Made by a program: the position numbers and the translations under genes
The notes under the pieces: generated by a model
Database searches by the model: none
Seen by the model: only the letters and a program-made list of their open reading frames with translations
Told to the model about the DNA's origin: nothing
Shown: positions 1-11,181 of the stretch, piece after piece
How positions within the stretch are numbered: position 1 is the first letter of the stretch
How the letters are laid out: every line of letters starts with the position of its first letter
Assembly (NCBI GenBank): GCA_013350335.1
Contig: CM023539.1
Span: forward strand, 11,718,302 to 11,782,301
DNA from: Chimonanthus salicifolius
Taxonomy: Eukaryota; Streptophyta; Magnoliopsida; Laurales; Calycanthaceae
Length of the DNA stretch: 64,000 bases
Direction of reading: 5' to 3'

Positions 1-845
1 ATGAACATGTTATCTAATAGCACCCTACCCATTATGTTGTTGATGTATGCATTAAGAACCGCAATGTACTTGCTTAATCGGGTTCCTAGTAAATTAGTTT
101 CTAAGACTCCTTTTGAACTGTGGATGGGAAGGAAACCTATTTTGAGACACCTGCATCTATAGGGTTATCCTGCATAGGCAAGAATTTATAATCCACATGA
201 AAGGAAACTTAATGAGCGGACAATCAGTGGTTACTTCATAGGTTACCCTGAGAAGTCCAAAGGGTACAGGTTCAATTGTCCGAACCATAGTATGAGAATT
301 GTGGAGACCGGTAATGCAAGATTTATTGAGAATGATGAGGTTAGTAGAAATGGCATAATGAGAAACATCGGTGTGCAAGAACTAAGGGTTCAAGTCTCTA
401 TACCCTTAACTTCAGAAATTGTTGTCCCTAATGTTATTGGACAGCCTGATGAACAACACCTGAATGATGAATCACTCCATGATAAAACCATCACCAATAA
501 TAAACCGATTATGGAACAACCATAAGAAATAATATTACGAAGGTCCAAAAGACAAAGGAGACTTGCCATTTCGGATGACTATGTGGTATATCTACAAGAA
601 TCGGATTATGATTTAGGGGTTATTAAAGATCCACTGCCACGATTGAGGATCTGTTTGATCAGCTGAAAAAAGCCATAGAATGTGATGATTCTAGTAAGTG
701 GTTAGACACCATGAAAGATAAGCTAAAGTTCATGGCTCAGAATGAAGTGTGGGATCTAATAGAATTGTCTCATGGATATAAGAAAATTGGATGTAAGTGG
801 GTCTTTAATACCAAACGAGACTCCAAGGGTAATATCGAACGATAT
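1..845 (+). pseudogene. Ty1/copia pol fragment: integrase C-terminus and start of reverse transcriptase
   Basis: The translation shows the copia integrase C-terminal region (a YLLNRVPSK motif, then TPFELWMGRKP, then a SGYFIGYPEKSKGYRF block), followed by an acidic linker and the start of the copia reverse transcriptase (ECDDSSKWLDTMKDKLKFM, then VWDLIELSHGYKKIGCKWVF). The window opens inside the integrase, so GAG, protease and the catalytic core lie outside. Stops (near 160 and 524) and a frameshift near 640 show that it is dead. Its RT frame stops abruptly at 845 and resumes at 2718 beyond a solo LTR; the two parts belong to one insertion. The lineage within copia is not resolved. Confidence 0.9.
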
Positions 846-2712
846 TGTTAGTACACCAGTTTTGCCAAGTCCCTATGTTTACCAATTCCATGACTCAGGA
901 AGAAACACTTGCTAAGAAATTTGAAGAGTCAAAGTGATCAAGAGTGAAAATCATGCTCCACCAGATTAAAGCTCATCGTTATGACAATCACAAAACAGGT
1001 ATTATGATCATAGATGACTTTAAGTGGTACCCACACCTTAGGAGGACCATTCGTAGGCTTAGTTGAACAAATAGTAAAATCATAAAAAACCTAGAGAGCA
1101 AGCTTGACCGTGAATTGTAAGCGAACTTGGAAATATGAATTAAGTTCACTGTCAGCTCGACCAGTCGTTCTCACCGACCCCTTGTTGGAGACAAGAATGG
1201 CCCGTCATGGTCAAAGACTGGTCGGCCAAATTGACAAAGGTTCTGGATCATAGAACTGTCATTTTGGATATGCCTCTGATCTAGAGTCTCATATACACCG
1301 ACCCCTCAGTGATGAACTTGACGATCCCTCGTGGTCAACTACTCATCGATGAAAAACTTGTGAGTTCTGGATTTTGAACTCAAGTGGGCTCTCGAGAAAA
1401 CAGACATCTCAGTTGTTTAAGACCGATCGAAAGTACCAGGACCGACCCCTTGGTAAAGGGCGACAAGTCGTTTTGGGCAAGACAAGTTTCGGGACATGAA
1501 ACTATGTTTACATGGTATTGCCCCAGATCGAGACCCTCGTATGGACCAACATCTCGGTGCCAATACTGTCGACCCATTGGCGACATCGTCCTGTCGACAG
1601 GGAAATAATGTTACCGTTGGGAGTACATTTAATGTGCAACGGTAGAGTAGTTGAACAGTAATATTTTTAGTCACTAACCCCTCGGTGCACCCAACCTATC
1701 GGTACATGACAGATTCTGCAACTGGTTGCATTCTCTATAAATATCAATCTTTGTGCAACCAGTTGGTATCCTTTGGCAAATCCTTTGGACCCTCATCATT
1801 ATCAGTGAGCTTAAACAAGGGCCAACAAAGGATCACTCTCTCTCTTGTGCTTACACTTGGGAAATCTAATACAACTAATCATATGGATGGATTTTATGAG
1901 AGAGAGGGGAAAGGATATACAAATAGGATAGATATTAGTAGAACTAATTGCCTAATCACTATAAGATTGTGATTGCTCAACGACAGCTATAAGGCGGAAT
2001 GTTGGGATTAACTCAGGCACACATTTTGTGGATCTTGAAGCACACATCAAGGAGATAGAGCTATAAATGCAAGTGTTTCTTGGTTTTAAATTTATTTAAA
2101 ACATTTGTCCTGAAAGTGGATTAAGCAGGCTTAGCTTCAGAACCACTATAAAAAATCTAGAGCGTCGTCTCTAGCACATATGGCGGGTGGAATTTTCAGC
2201 CAAATGAATAATGGAATTCCTATTCTACATGTATTAGGTGAAATTCCCACCTGATTGAGTAAGGTAGAATTCCTACTCTAATTGTGAGGGTGTAAGTTCC
2301 CACTTAGTGGATTTGGAGATAGTTTAAGGGTGAGCTAGCCCTAATAGTGGATGTCGGTTGGCTAACCAAACCATTATAAATTTGGTCTTATGGTGTTTGA
2401 TCTTTGTGTGTTTGTGATTTAGTATTTAAGTACTCTTCTCAACACACATCACTTTGCATTTGATTATCTTTATTTATACATTGTGCACAAGCATTGATAA
2501 TCAAGCAATATGCAAAGGGTTCTAAACTTAGTGTGATCGTTTACGTAATTGAATAACAATTCATCACACTAAACAAATATCTTGATTAATATTCTGCTGC
2601 ACTTAAGTTCTAAATAATCAAGAAATTTGTGAGCACCATGGAAACTGAGATTGACTTATTCAGCCCCCGTCTAGGGTCAATCGTGTTCTAGCACCAAAGG
2701 AAGGGATTTTCA
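846..2712. mobile_element. Solo LTR (1.87 kb) inserted in the copia RT, TSD GATAT
   Basis: The element starts TGTTAGTACACC and ends GGGATTTTCA, so it has TG...CA termini. It is flanked by the exact 5-bp duplication GATAT at 841-845 and 2713-2717. Removing it together with one copy of the repeat makes the surrounding copia RT frame continuous to the codon, an independent proof of both ends. There is no coding region and no primer-binding site inside. The 3' end carries a run near 2665 (cagcccccgtctagggtc) of a kind common just before the end of large plant LTRs; a similar run ends the solo LTR at 30260-31830. The open frames at 1380-1972 look fortuitous. Confidence 0.9.
1736..1743 (+). promoter_or_regulatory. 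TATA box of the solo LTR
   Basis: TATAAATA in a GC-richer neighbourhood, about 890 bp into the solo LTR. This is the position expected for the U3 promoter if the LTR reads on the plus strand. Function is inferred from sequence and position only. Confidence 0.45.
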
Positions 2713-4090
2713 GATATAAAGCAAGACTTATGGTCAAATGATTTACTCAGAAAGATGGCATTAATCATAAAGAGACATTCTCTAATGTATCCAGAAAGGA
2801 CTCTTTTAGAATCATTATAGCTTTGGTGACTCATTATGATTTAGAACTTCACCAAATGGATGTTAAAACCGTATTTTTAAATAGTAGTTTAGATGAGGAT
2901 GTGTATATGGAACAACATAAAGGATTCTTTATAGAGGTTAAGGAATATATGACGTGCAAATTACATAAATCAATTTATATCCTTAAGCAAGCCTCCAAGC
3001 AATGGTACCTTAAGTCCAATGATATCATTACCTCCTTCGGTTTTAAGGAAAACATCGTTGATCAGTGTATATACCTGGAGGTCAATGGGAATAAGTTTAT
3101 CCTCCTAATATTATATATTGATGATATTTTGCTTGCCACTAATGATCTTGGTATGATGTTCGAAACCAAGAAGTTTCTCTCCAATAATTTTGAAATGAAA
3201 GATATGGGAGAGGCAACCTACGTGATTGGAATAAAAATATTCAGTGACAGAACATGTGGTATGTTAGGGCTGTCTCAGAAAGGCTAAATAGAAAGAATCT
3301 TGGAGAGATTCGGTATGCAAAATTGTTCCTATCAAGATGCACCTTTTGAAAAGGGAGATAAATTTAACTTAAATCAATGACCACATAATGAACTTGAAAA
3401 GAAACAAATGAAGGAAATCCCTTATGCCTCAACTGTAGGTAGCCTGATGTATGCCTCAACTGTAGGTAGCCTGCTGTTAGTATGCTGGGGAGATACCCAA
3501 GCAACCTTGGAATGGATCATTGGAAAGCTGCAAAAAAAGTAATGAGGTATTTAAAGGGTACTAAAGAATTCATGCTTACGTTTAAGAGGTCTGATAATCT
3601 TGAGGTCATTAGCTACTCAGATTCGGATTTTGGTAGTTGCATTGATAGCAGAAAGTCAATGTTTGGCTATTTGTTCCTTATGGCTGGCGGAGCAATATCA
3701 TAGAAAAGGGTCAAACAGTCTATCACTAAAACATCAACCATGGAAGTAGAATTTGTGGTGTGTTATGAGGCCAATGTTCAAGGAATGTGGCTGTAGAACT
3801 TTATCTCATGACTTGGAATTGTCGACAGCATTACCAAGCCGCTGAGAATTTATTGTGATAATTCTGCAGTAGTATTATTCTCTAAGAATGACAAATATTC
3901 GAGTGGATTGAAACACATAGAATTGAAGTACTTTGTCGTGAAAAAAGAAGTTCAGAAATGGAATGTATCTATTGAGCACATAATTACTTTACTTGTGATA
4001 GCAGATCCGTTCACGAAAGAATTACCTATAAATACCTTTAAGGAACATGCCAATAGAATGAGTCTTGAACATTATCTATTATGATATAAT
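2713..4090 (+). pseudogene. Ty1/copia pol remnant: reverse transcriptase and RNase H
   Basis: Continuation of the fragment at 1-845. RT motifs are present: QMDVKTVFLNSSLDEDVYM, KLHKSIYILKQASKQWY, and the catalytic LYIDDILLA box (YIDD intact, about 3113). RNase H follows: GMDHWKAAKKVMRYLKGTK, YSDSDF, SRKSMFGYLF, YCDNSAV and a C-terminal block ending about 4084. Stops near 2740, 3286, 3378, 3702, 3796 and 3810 and frameshifts break it into pieces. At the RT/RNase H boundary 27 bp are tandemly duplicated (3423-3449 and 3450-3476), and the usual short segment after VGSLMYA is missing. Its 3' LTR follows. Confidence 0.92.
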
Positions 4091-4315
4091 TAAAAATTTT
4101 GGACTGCATTATGAATAAATGTACGATATTTGACATTTGAGTACTCATGTATGCGTTTCTGATTATTGTTCCTGTTTATTATTGTTATGCATATACATTA
4201 TGTGTTTTTATTTTGATACTAACAAGAATAGTCATTATGTTATGACACTTATGTGGACCATTATGAAAAATCTCTCATTTAAGGGTTGTGCTAGATAGGT
4301 CACTTGTATTGTAGT

Positions 4316-5010
4316 TATGGAAGGGACCATGTTGGGATAAAATGATGTGCATCCGCCATTGCTCGCAGTTGTGGTTTGTTTAGTATTAACATTATGATGT
4401 TGATTGCATTATGTTGTTAAATATAGTGTACGTGTACACCTTATGATATACCTGGTTTTAAATCCCATAAAGTGTAAATGTGGGCCAAGTGGGAAAATAT
4501 AAGACTAAACATGACCCACATTAAATTTGGAGCTCCACATAGAGGATTTTAAATCAAGCAAACTGTGTTTAAATAAAGAAAGTCTATTTTAGAGAGTTCT
4601 AAAGGGGATTAGTTTCCTATTTTGATAAAAAGCAGGAAATGAAAGTTCTAATTGCCTTAGGGGTCCTCCCTCTGCATATAAAAGGGTCACTATCCATTAT
4701 TATCCATCACCTAAAGACAACTCAGTGTTCCCAAAATACTATTCAAAGGGAATATCAAAGCTCACTCTTATTCATCAATGGATCAGGGTATGTCTTATAA
4801 TTATTACGTTTATGATTTCCGCATTAAGATTGATCCGTGTTTCAAGCATTAATAGATTCAGATCCTGTGGTTAAGGTGTTCAAGTTTGTCGAACATTAAA
4901 TTTAATGATCCATGATTCTATGTTTGTTCTTGAATTAATAAACTCTGATATTGTGATGAAGTATTACATAGTAGTCCTCTAGTTGGGACCAAAAGTCACA
5001 ATCCTAGGAC
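4316..5010 (+). mobile_element. Polypurine tract and 3' LTR of the copia element
   Basis: A purine-rich tract at 4316-4329 (tatggaagggacca) directly precedes TGTTGGGATAAAATG, the likely LTR start at 4330. This fits copia: the tract lies about 230 bp after the pol end. The distal end is not certain; candidates are 'gtcaca' near 5000 and 'aggaca' near 5010. The 5' LTR is outside the window, so a duplicated target site cannot be tested. Confidence 0.65.
4677..4683 (+). promoter_or_regulatory. TATA box in the copia LTR
   Basis: TATAAAA followed by GGG, about 350 bp into the LTR that starts at 4330. It would mark the U3/R boundary of this LTR. Supported by sequence and position only. Confidence 0.5.
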
Positions 5011-5019
5011 AACTCTCCA

Positions 5020-6103
5020 GGCTTACAACCACCCCGGGCTGATATACCATGTATTCTCCAACTGTTGCCACACACACATGTGTTCATCTAGTCTTCCTGC
5101 AATGTGGGATGAGTGACAACTTTTCCCTTCACTTGTATCCAATGGGTGGTAGTTTGCCAATGCACCATCGCTCGATCTCTCCAAGTCCCATTGCAGGACT
5201 CTCGGGCCTATTGGCCTCACTCCCACTCTCTGGGAAGACAATCTCATTTACAGTTTGCAAGGTGATTTGGAGACGATTCCAAGGGAATTATATAATCTTT
5301 CACTCAAGAAAATCAATCATTTCCTCATCACTTTCCCAGTCCCAACCAGATTCAGACTTCCGTCAAGACTTCCAGCACCTCTCAACTCCGGGTTTATCAG
5401 AGTCTAATACTCACAAATCTATAGAAAAACCACCTACTCACCCCGTCGAAGGCACTAACTCAACATTTTTCGCCTAAACCAAGCGGCACGAGGAGGTCCT
5501 GAACTCAACTTAACTCACAGTCCTATGCTTCTGTCAGTGTTTCAGCTCCCATATTCACAGTCCAAGGGGAACGAGCCTAAGCTTTGATACCAAATAGTCA
5601 AGCCCCGACCCTCAGGCATGTGACTGAGATTTTTTTTTTATTTCAAACTCTAAAGCAATCGTACACCTATGTCCATATACACATGGAACTCACACTTATA
5701 AGATGATTCCCACGAATCCTAAAACCCCTTAGACCCCGTTGTGATCAAACTGAATAATCAGTTGCCTACGTATTCTTTTAGGATCACATTACGCGTAGTT
5801 TTACGTTCATTTTGACCATTATGACCTAAGTTTTACACCCTTTCACTAAAATGGCTATAACTTGAGCTACGAAGCTCAAATTTGAGTGTTCTTGTACTTT
5901 TCGAAAAGCTCTTTAACTAATCTATAAAAAACCAAGTCTCATTAAATTTAGAGCTCATTTGATACCTCAAATACATCCCATAAGTCAACCCCAATATCAA
6001 GCCACCCAGTTTTAGAGTCAACTTGCCCCCCATTGGTGTCAGGTATCACTTCCACTCACCTCATGCCAGAATTCTCGATAGTTTGGCGGGTCAGATCATT
6101 ACA
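5020..6103 (-). mobile_element. LTR-retrotransposon fragment: short LTR, primer site and leader
   Basis: Read on the minus strand, an LTR begins at 6103 (TGTAATGATCTGACCC) and ends near 5594. It is followed at 5592-5581 by TGGTATCAAAGC, one base from the usual plant tRNA-Met primer site TGGTATCAGAGC. The ~560 bp after that (to 5020) looks like non-coding leader; no gag or pol motif is visible. The LTR is short (~510 bp). The element is cut off at its lower end beside the copia LTR. It could be a TRIM/LARD-like non-autonomous element or a truncated Ty3 element. The open frame at 5049-5477 resembles no protein I know. Confidence 0.5.
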
Positions 6104-7540
6104 CCAGTACTATACTGTAAACTGAAATGGGCCCAATATAATAGAGTCTTTTAATGATCCTTATTAGCCGATAAAGTTTACTTTCATACAGCCAATAAGA
6201 TGTGTATTAGCCAATACGTATTGCATAGAATATGCCCATGTTTTGTATCGGTCAATTCAAAAGGAAATAAATGAACGTACCCGAGCTTATTAGCAAATTA
6301 TGACATATTTTGAACTGTAAACTAGGTAACCATGCATTGGAGTTGAAAAATGACATATGTTAAGTTATTGTTTGGATATATTGTTAAATAATTTGACCCG
6401 TACAATATTTATTGCATATTATATTATATTATATGATTTTTCTAAAATGAATAATATATTGTTAATATACCAAATTCTTATAACAATTTATAAAACAAAA
6501 TATAGAACAACTTTTAAAGATACTTCATCCTTTGCTTCCATGTAAATGTGGTGGTTGGGACTTGGGACATGTATGCTACTTATGAAAAATCTAAATGGTT
6601 CATGTCCCGTGAATTAAATTTATTCTTAACTTAAATTTGTTTAGGATTAACTAACGATTTAATTAAACTCAAGTTACATAGATACTTAAAAGTGTGAACA
6701 TTTTACACTTTTAAATTATATTTTTAAATCAAATTTTATTATACTTCTTATATAAAACAAAATTATATATAGAATTATGCTTCTTATACCACTAGATATA
6801 TCTGAAGAAACCCACTCGACGGCTGTTTTGATAGATATGGAGGGATCATATCACATGTAACATATATGGCTGAGTTTGGAAAGGAGATAAAGGGGGTAAC
6901 TCAGTTACCTTTGTTTGGTAATAGAGGGGTGAGGTAAAAATTTAATTTTTTATCCATCTCCCTTCCTTTTTAAAAATCCTTTGGAGCATGAAGGTTTTCA
7001 GGGAACCTTACCTCTCTTTGCTCCTATGGAGTAAAAGTATTTTAAAAAAAATGAATTGATAAATATTATTTAATAATTATATTTTATAAAATTATATTTT
7101 TATTTTTTAATTGTATAGATATAATAAATATTGTTTATTCTCATAAAATTGTTAATATATCATGTTACCCCCGCTTAGAGTTACCAAAAAAGACTTTTTT
7201 CACACAGGGTAAATTTCAGCCTTTCAGCCATGATGTGGATTTCCTTTTCTCAATTTTATATAACACTTAGTTATAATATAAGGGTACATGTATGGCGGAT
7301 GTAATATGAAAACTTATTTGTATGTCATGTGGTTGTATTTTGCTCAGCCTTCAGGCTTTTAATGGAAATCTAATATTTACAAAGAAAAAGAAAAAAAAGT
7401 AAGGGCACATGAATCTAAGTATCTAAATTAATCTTTAACTTGTTCCAAAAATAAACTAAAGAATACTAAGATTTGGAAGAGAATTGTTGAATCTCAATCT
7501 AAATGACAAATTTCAGCCACAAACAAAAATAAGACATGGA
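6104..7540. other. AT-rich intergenic DNA; possible decayed MITE at about 6890-7190
   Basis: No coding motif seen. Near 6890 and 7190 there are facing copies of a GGTAAC-rich sequence (ggggGTAACTCAGTTACC near 6895; GTTACCCCC and GAGTTACC near 7165-7190) around a 270-bp AT-rich core. This could be an old MITE with degenerate ends, but I found no clean target-site duplication. Confidence 0.3.
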
Positions 7541-7547
7541 TCATTAC

Positions 7548-7893
7548 CTTGTGGCATCCTCCATCCAGCGATCTGGTTAGAAGATAAAACTAGTTCAGAA
7601 AGTTGTTTGAATTGGACAAGCAAAGTGGCGTTTGGATACCATTTTCCCGACTCTTCACCTCTTACACCATCTAGATGCAACTCCTGTACTCGATATGTGG
7701 AAGAGTTACAGATCACAGACTCCCAACTGCAACAGTCATCTCCCTTCCAATTCTCTAGTTCAGAGGGTCGAGGGTTGATGTCTTTTTTGATGAGAAGAAG
7801 TGAGTCTCTTTCATGAGGAAAACAGGCGATGTAGCAGTGAGCAGCCACAAGCAAAGCAACAATGCTCCACCAACACCAACACCGTACCTCCAT
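7548..7893 (-). pseudogene. Receptor-like LRR protein, first exon only (signal peptide, LRRNT, first LRR)
   Basis: The exon encodes a hydrophobic signal peptide (CWCWWSIVALLVAAHCYIA) and then the LRR N-terminal cap: C-F-P-H-E-R-D-SLLLIKKDIN, ELENWKGDDCCSWESV and CNSSTYRV, with the paired cysteines of this cap. The start of a leucine-rich repeat follows (LVQFKQLSELVLSSNQIAGW). In plant RLPs of this type exon 1 stops just after such a G-W motif, and here a splice donor (CAAG|GTAATG, exon end 7548) follows as expected. I chose the Met at 7893; a Met five codons upstream (7908) is possible. No further LRR exon lies in the ~1.4 kb downstream. So it is either a truncated copy or has a very long intron; truncation is likelier. 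Such proteins are cell-surface receptors in defence or development. Confidence 0.72.
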
Positions 7894-8082
7894 TTTTTCA
7901 ACCCACATGTTCCGATATGTCAGGGGTGCTTACCATATTTATGTTCAAAGTAAGATAAATAAATAATAACAATTATTATTATTATTACTACTTACATATG
8001 TAAGTCCAACACCTTGGTCAAGTCTTTTGGTGCTTTAATTTGATTGTGATGGATAACCACGGCACCAATTTTCATAATTAAG

Positions 8083-8222
8083 CCCATATGAATGTAGTTC
8101 AATTGGTATTCTCTCGTCTTAGGAAACGGGAAGTCTCACCTAAAGTGGCCTAAAAGTAGTGGATATTATCCGTGGAGATTTTACGTTGGGTTTTCCGTAA
8201 CATAAATTTAAAAAAAAAAAGA
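8083..8222 (+). mobile_element. Probable tRNA-derived SINE
   Basis: The segment has a tRNA A-box-like start (tagttcaattggtattctc, 8095-8113), a degenerate B-box region, and ends in a 14-base tract that is mostly A (8209-8222). It is bracketed by similar 14-mers, ttttcataattaag (8069-8082) and tttacataattgag (8223-8236), as expected for an aged target-site duplication. The length (~140 bp) suits a plant SINE. The B box is weak, so this is not certain. Confidence 0.5.
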
Positions 8223-8397
8223 TTTACATAATTGAGTTATGAATTCATGGTAGAGAGATGAATCGCAAAATACAAGAACGACAATGTAAATTGAAGCCCA
8301 TAGAGAGGGTAGATGATGGTCAAGTCAATGCAACATCTCCTTCCCCACCACTATCTTTTTCTACAGGCGAATGAGAAATCCTTCATATACACACAAT

Positions 8398-8429
8398 CAT
8401 TCTGTGTAGGTAGTTTCCTACACAGAATG
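8398..8429. repeat. Perfect 13-bp hairpin
   Basis: CATTCTGTGTAGG (8398-8410) is followed by a 6-base loop and its exact reverse complement (8417-8429). The loop-plus-arm motif (gtaggtagtttcct) recurs as a direct repeat near 8458. No gene is adjacent. Confidence 0.7.
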
Positions 8430-9437
8430 AAAAGGAAAATCCAGCATACCAACAAAGTAGGTAGTTTCCTTCCATGAGATCAATTGACCCATTCTCAAAT
8501 AAAAAATGGCCATTGTGCAATTTGGGGAAAGACCAAATTCCAAGCCACTTGGCTCTTACCCATTTTCGGGCTAACTGGATTGGGATTTCAAAATGGCCGG
8601 ACTTGGATCATTGGCAGACTAAATTAATGACACATTTAAAATCACAAAAAAAGTGGTTTCTCATAAAGATTGAACAATTTATAAGAATTGTACTTAAACC
8701 AATTTTGAGTACAACATATAATAGATTTAAATTGATAGAACTTTAAGTTAAAGATTAAAAATAATTTAAAATGATTAAATTTTGAACTTAAAAATATTTA
8801 TTTGATTAATTTAATTAGATATTTTTTTATGGACTACATATTTAAAGAAAAATCTTTTTGAGTAGGCTTATTATTGTCATATTTGATGAACTTTATGTCA
8901 TAAATATATGAAATAATATTGTGCATTACCAATATGCCGGTGATCATTTTCACATAAATTTATTAAAGATATACAAAATTAATGAAAGCTATATAATGAA
9001 ATAAAAAGCATAAGTCAATTTTTTTTGGCATAATTCAAGTGACTCTGATAGGTTCCTCGACCGAAATTAATGATCTCTTAAAATCCACGTTTAAAACTCA
9101 CAATTGCTTGAGAGAAACAGAGAGACAAAGCGCCCTCAAGAAAGAGAAATCGAATGGAGGTTTCTCTCCTAAATTTATGGGTTGTTAATTGTTATTAGAA
9201 TAAAAAACAAATAAGTGTTTAAATACCTGATACGATTGTATTTCTTTTGAAATGTAATCTGAATGTTTCCCATAAGATGTAACGAGATCATTTCCATTTT
9301 GGAATCAACAAAAGACATCATTAGGATGAGATATCAAGGAAAATGTGACTTTCGGATTTTGGATAATAAATAAAAATAGGAACTAGATAAAATTGTATAT
9401 CGGAACGACTTCTGGCTTCTGATATCACCAAGGGAAG
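8430..9437. other. AT-rich intergenic DNA, no feature recognised
   Basis: No protein motif or repeat is visible. The open frame at 8474-8746 has no recognisable domain. Confidence 0.5.
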
Positions 9438-10140
9438 GATTGTAATGACTTGACCCGGGACGTCAAGATTTTTGAGGAAATTAGACTCAGAATTTGATGA
9501 TCTTGTCGTCGAGTCAAAGTTTGTCCGAATCCGATCTTTACAGCCTAAGTTATGGCCCTTTTTTGTGTAAATATGCAAAAATTACCAAGACAAAGTGATC
9601 ACATCGAGGATCGGATGATCTAACTGTCGGACGGAACCATCAGAGGATCCGACAGTTTGTGGGATGATGTATCAGAAAATGGATTTTACAGTCAGATTTT
9701 CAGGTCTCTATCGGATCGTCCAACAAGATCCGTAAACTCATTTTTCCATGCAGAGGTCTTGAGTTCAAATCTTGTTCAACTCATTTTTTTTCAGTCTTAT
9801 CCTTTTTTTTCTTTTTTCTTTTTTCGGAATAAATAAGTAAAAATTAATAGGTGTTGATTTGTTCGAATTCGACCTAAATAACCAGCCTTCGACAGATATT
9901 ATTTGTTCAGCGGCTTGGAGTCGGGCTTTTAGGCCCGTTTATTTTTAAGTACAAGTCCAAAGCGGACCTCGGTGGGTTTTAAGTAATAGTCCGAGTCACC
10001 CCTAACCAAAATAAATGGCCTTGGACAAAAAAAATTATAATCTATTTTGGCGGTTTTGTATTTCCTTTTGCATTTGCCTTTTTGTTTAGACATTAAAGTA
10101 GTTTTATTTTTATTTTTGAACAATGGCATTAAAGTGGTTT
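9438..10140 (+). mobile_element. Possible Ty3-type LTR fragment
   Basis: TGTAATGACTTGACCCG at 9438 has the form of the starts of the chromovirus LTRs elsewhere in the window (TGTAAYGCCCC). It is preceded by a purine run (caagggaaggat) that could be a polypurine tract. No matching end (gggtcattaca) or duplicated site was found. Near 9755-9780 a B-box-like stretch (gagttcaaatc) followed by an eight-T run could belong to a SINE. All of this is weak. Confidence 0.3.
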
Positions 10141-10464
10141 CTTTAAAGTCTTCTAATTTTCTTTAATTATATAGTTTATAGAATCTTAATTGTCTTCTGG
10201 TATGGGAACTTGACAATTTAATTAATTTTATTATCCTCTTGTTAAATAAAATGTAATACTTCTTACTTTTGTAGATATCCAAATTTGAATTCACAAATGA
10301 CGATATGAAGTGCATGAAGATATCGATCCTACATCTGAAATATTTGAATGATCTATAAATATAAGTCGATGCAGATGTTACCTATATGGCTATATCCAAT
10401 TTGAATCCAATCCATTTACATCCTTGTTAATAATAAGTGTGTGATAAATTGAACAATTACTTTG

Positions 10465-10845
10465 GAGTAGCAATCCTTCCACTGTGTTTTGTGTAACCAG
10501 ACACGGGATTTAGGATATTATCCATTTTAGCCTTCCACTGCGGTATAAATCAGCTAATCAGCTCATTGGATCACTAACCCTTCACTGCGATATAAATCGG
10601 CTTACTGACCGGATCACTGACTGGATCATTGACCGGCTCACTGAAATCGAATCACTGAAATTTATCTAAGTGAAACTGTTTTTTCATACAGAACAGCAAA
10701 TCAAATCATTGATCGGATTACTGAAATCGGATCACTGATCGGCTCACTGACCGGATCATTGAATTATTACAGTGGAAGGGTAAAATGGGTAATATTCTAA
10801 AACCCGTGTCTTATTACACAAAATACCCGTGGAAAACTCGCTACG
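10465..10845. mobile_element. Mutator-type MITE, 381 bp, 9-bp TSD
   Basis: Terminal inverted repeats face each other: the left begins GAGTAGCAATCCTTCC and continues with tgttttgtgtaa...acacggg; the right is its imperfect complement ending GGAAAACTCGCTACG. The site is duplicated as ATTACTTTG (10456-10464) and CTTACTTTG (10846-10854), 8 of 9 bases, the size typical of Mutator elements. The TIR sequence (ttttgtgt..acacggg..ccattttaccc) closely resembles the outer TIR of the large Mutator-like element at 40901-51776, so this is probably a deletion derivative of the same family. Inside is an array of short repeats on the core ggatcactgaccgg. Confidence 0.78.
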
Positions 10846-11094
10846 CTTACTTTGTATTTGATGTTCATATTTTTACATTATTTGTTGTTATTCCACACAT
10901 TGTTGTTTTCAAGATAAGATAGTTGTAAGCAATTCTCCACTGGGGCTACATTTTGTCCAACGGAGAGTGATGGGAATAGTTAGTCATAAAGTAATTGAAT
11001 CTTGGCCACAATCTGGAAAAGATGGAAGTCTTCTAGTCTTATTGGAAAACTTGGCCACTAAGATATTGGAATTTGGATTGTACGACACGGCAAT

Positions 11095-11181
11095 AATTTC
11101 TTTGTAATTTTCTTCATCTTTCCAATTAGTGGACCTGGTAAAAATTTCTTTGTAATTTTCTTCATCTTTCCAATTAGTGGA
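11095..11181. repeat. Tandem duplication, 39-bp unit at 48-bp spacing
   Basis: The sequence beginning aatttctttgtaattttctt at 11095-11133 is repeated without change at 11143-11181. It lies in otherwise featureless intergenic DNA. Confidence 0.85.

Noticed and set aside
1380..1972. Open frames on both strands within the first solo LTR
   Set aside because: They lie in a GC-richer U3 segment, overlap on opposite strands and show no known domain.
846..2712. Interpretation as an intron of the copia element
   Set aside because: No GT..AG at the ends; TG...CA termini and the GATAT duplication fit a solo LTR.
7484..7816. Plus-strand frame with LLNLNLNDKF resembling a leucine-rich repeat
   Set aside because: It is antisense to the RLP exon for most of its length, and the LRR-like part is only about ten residues.
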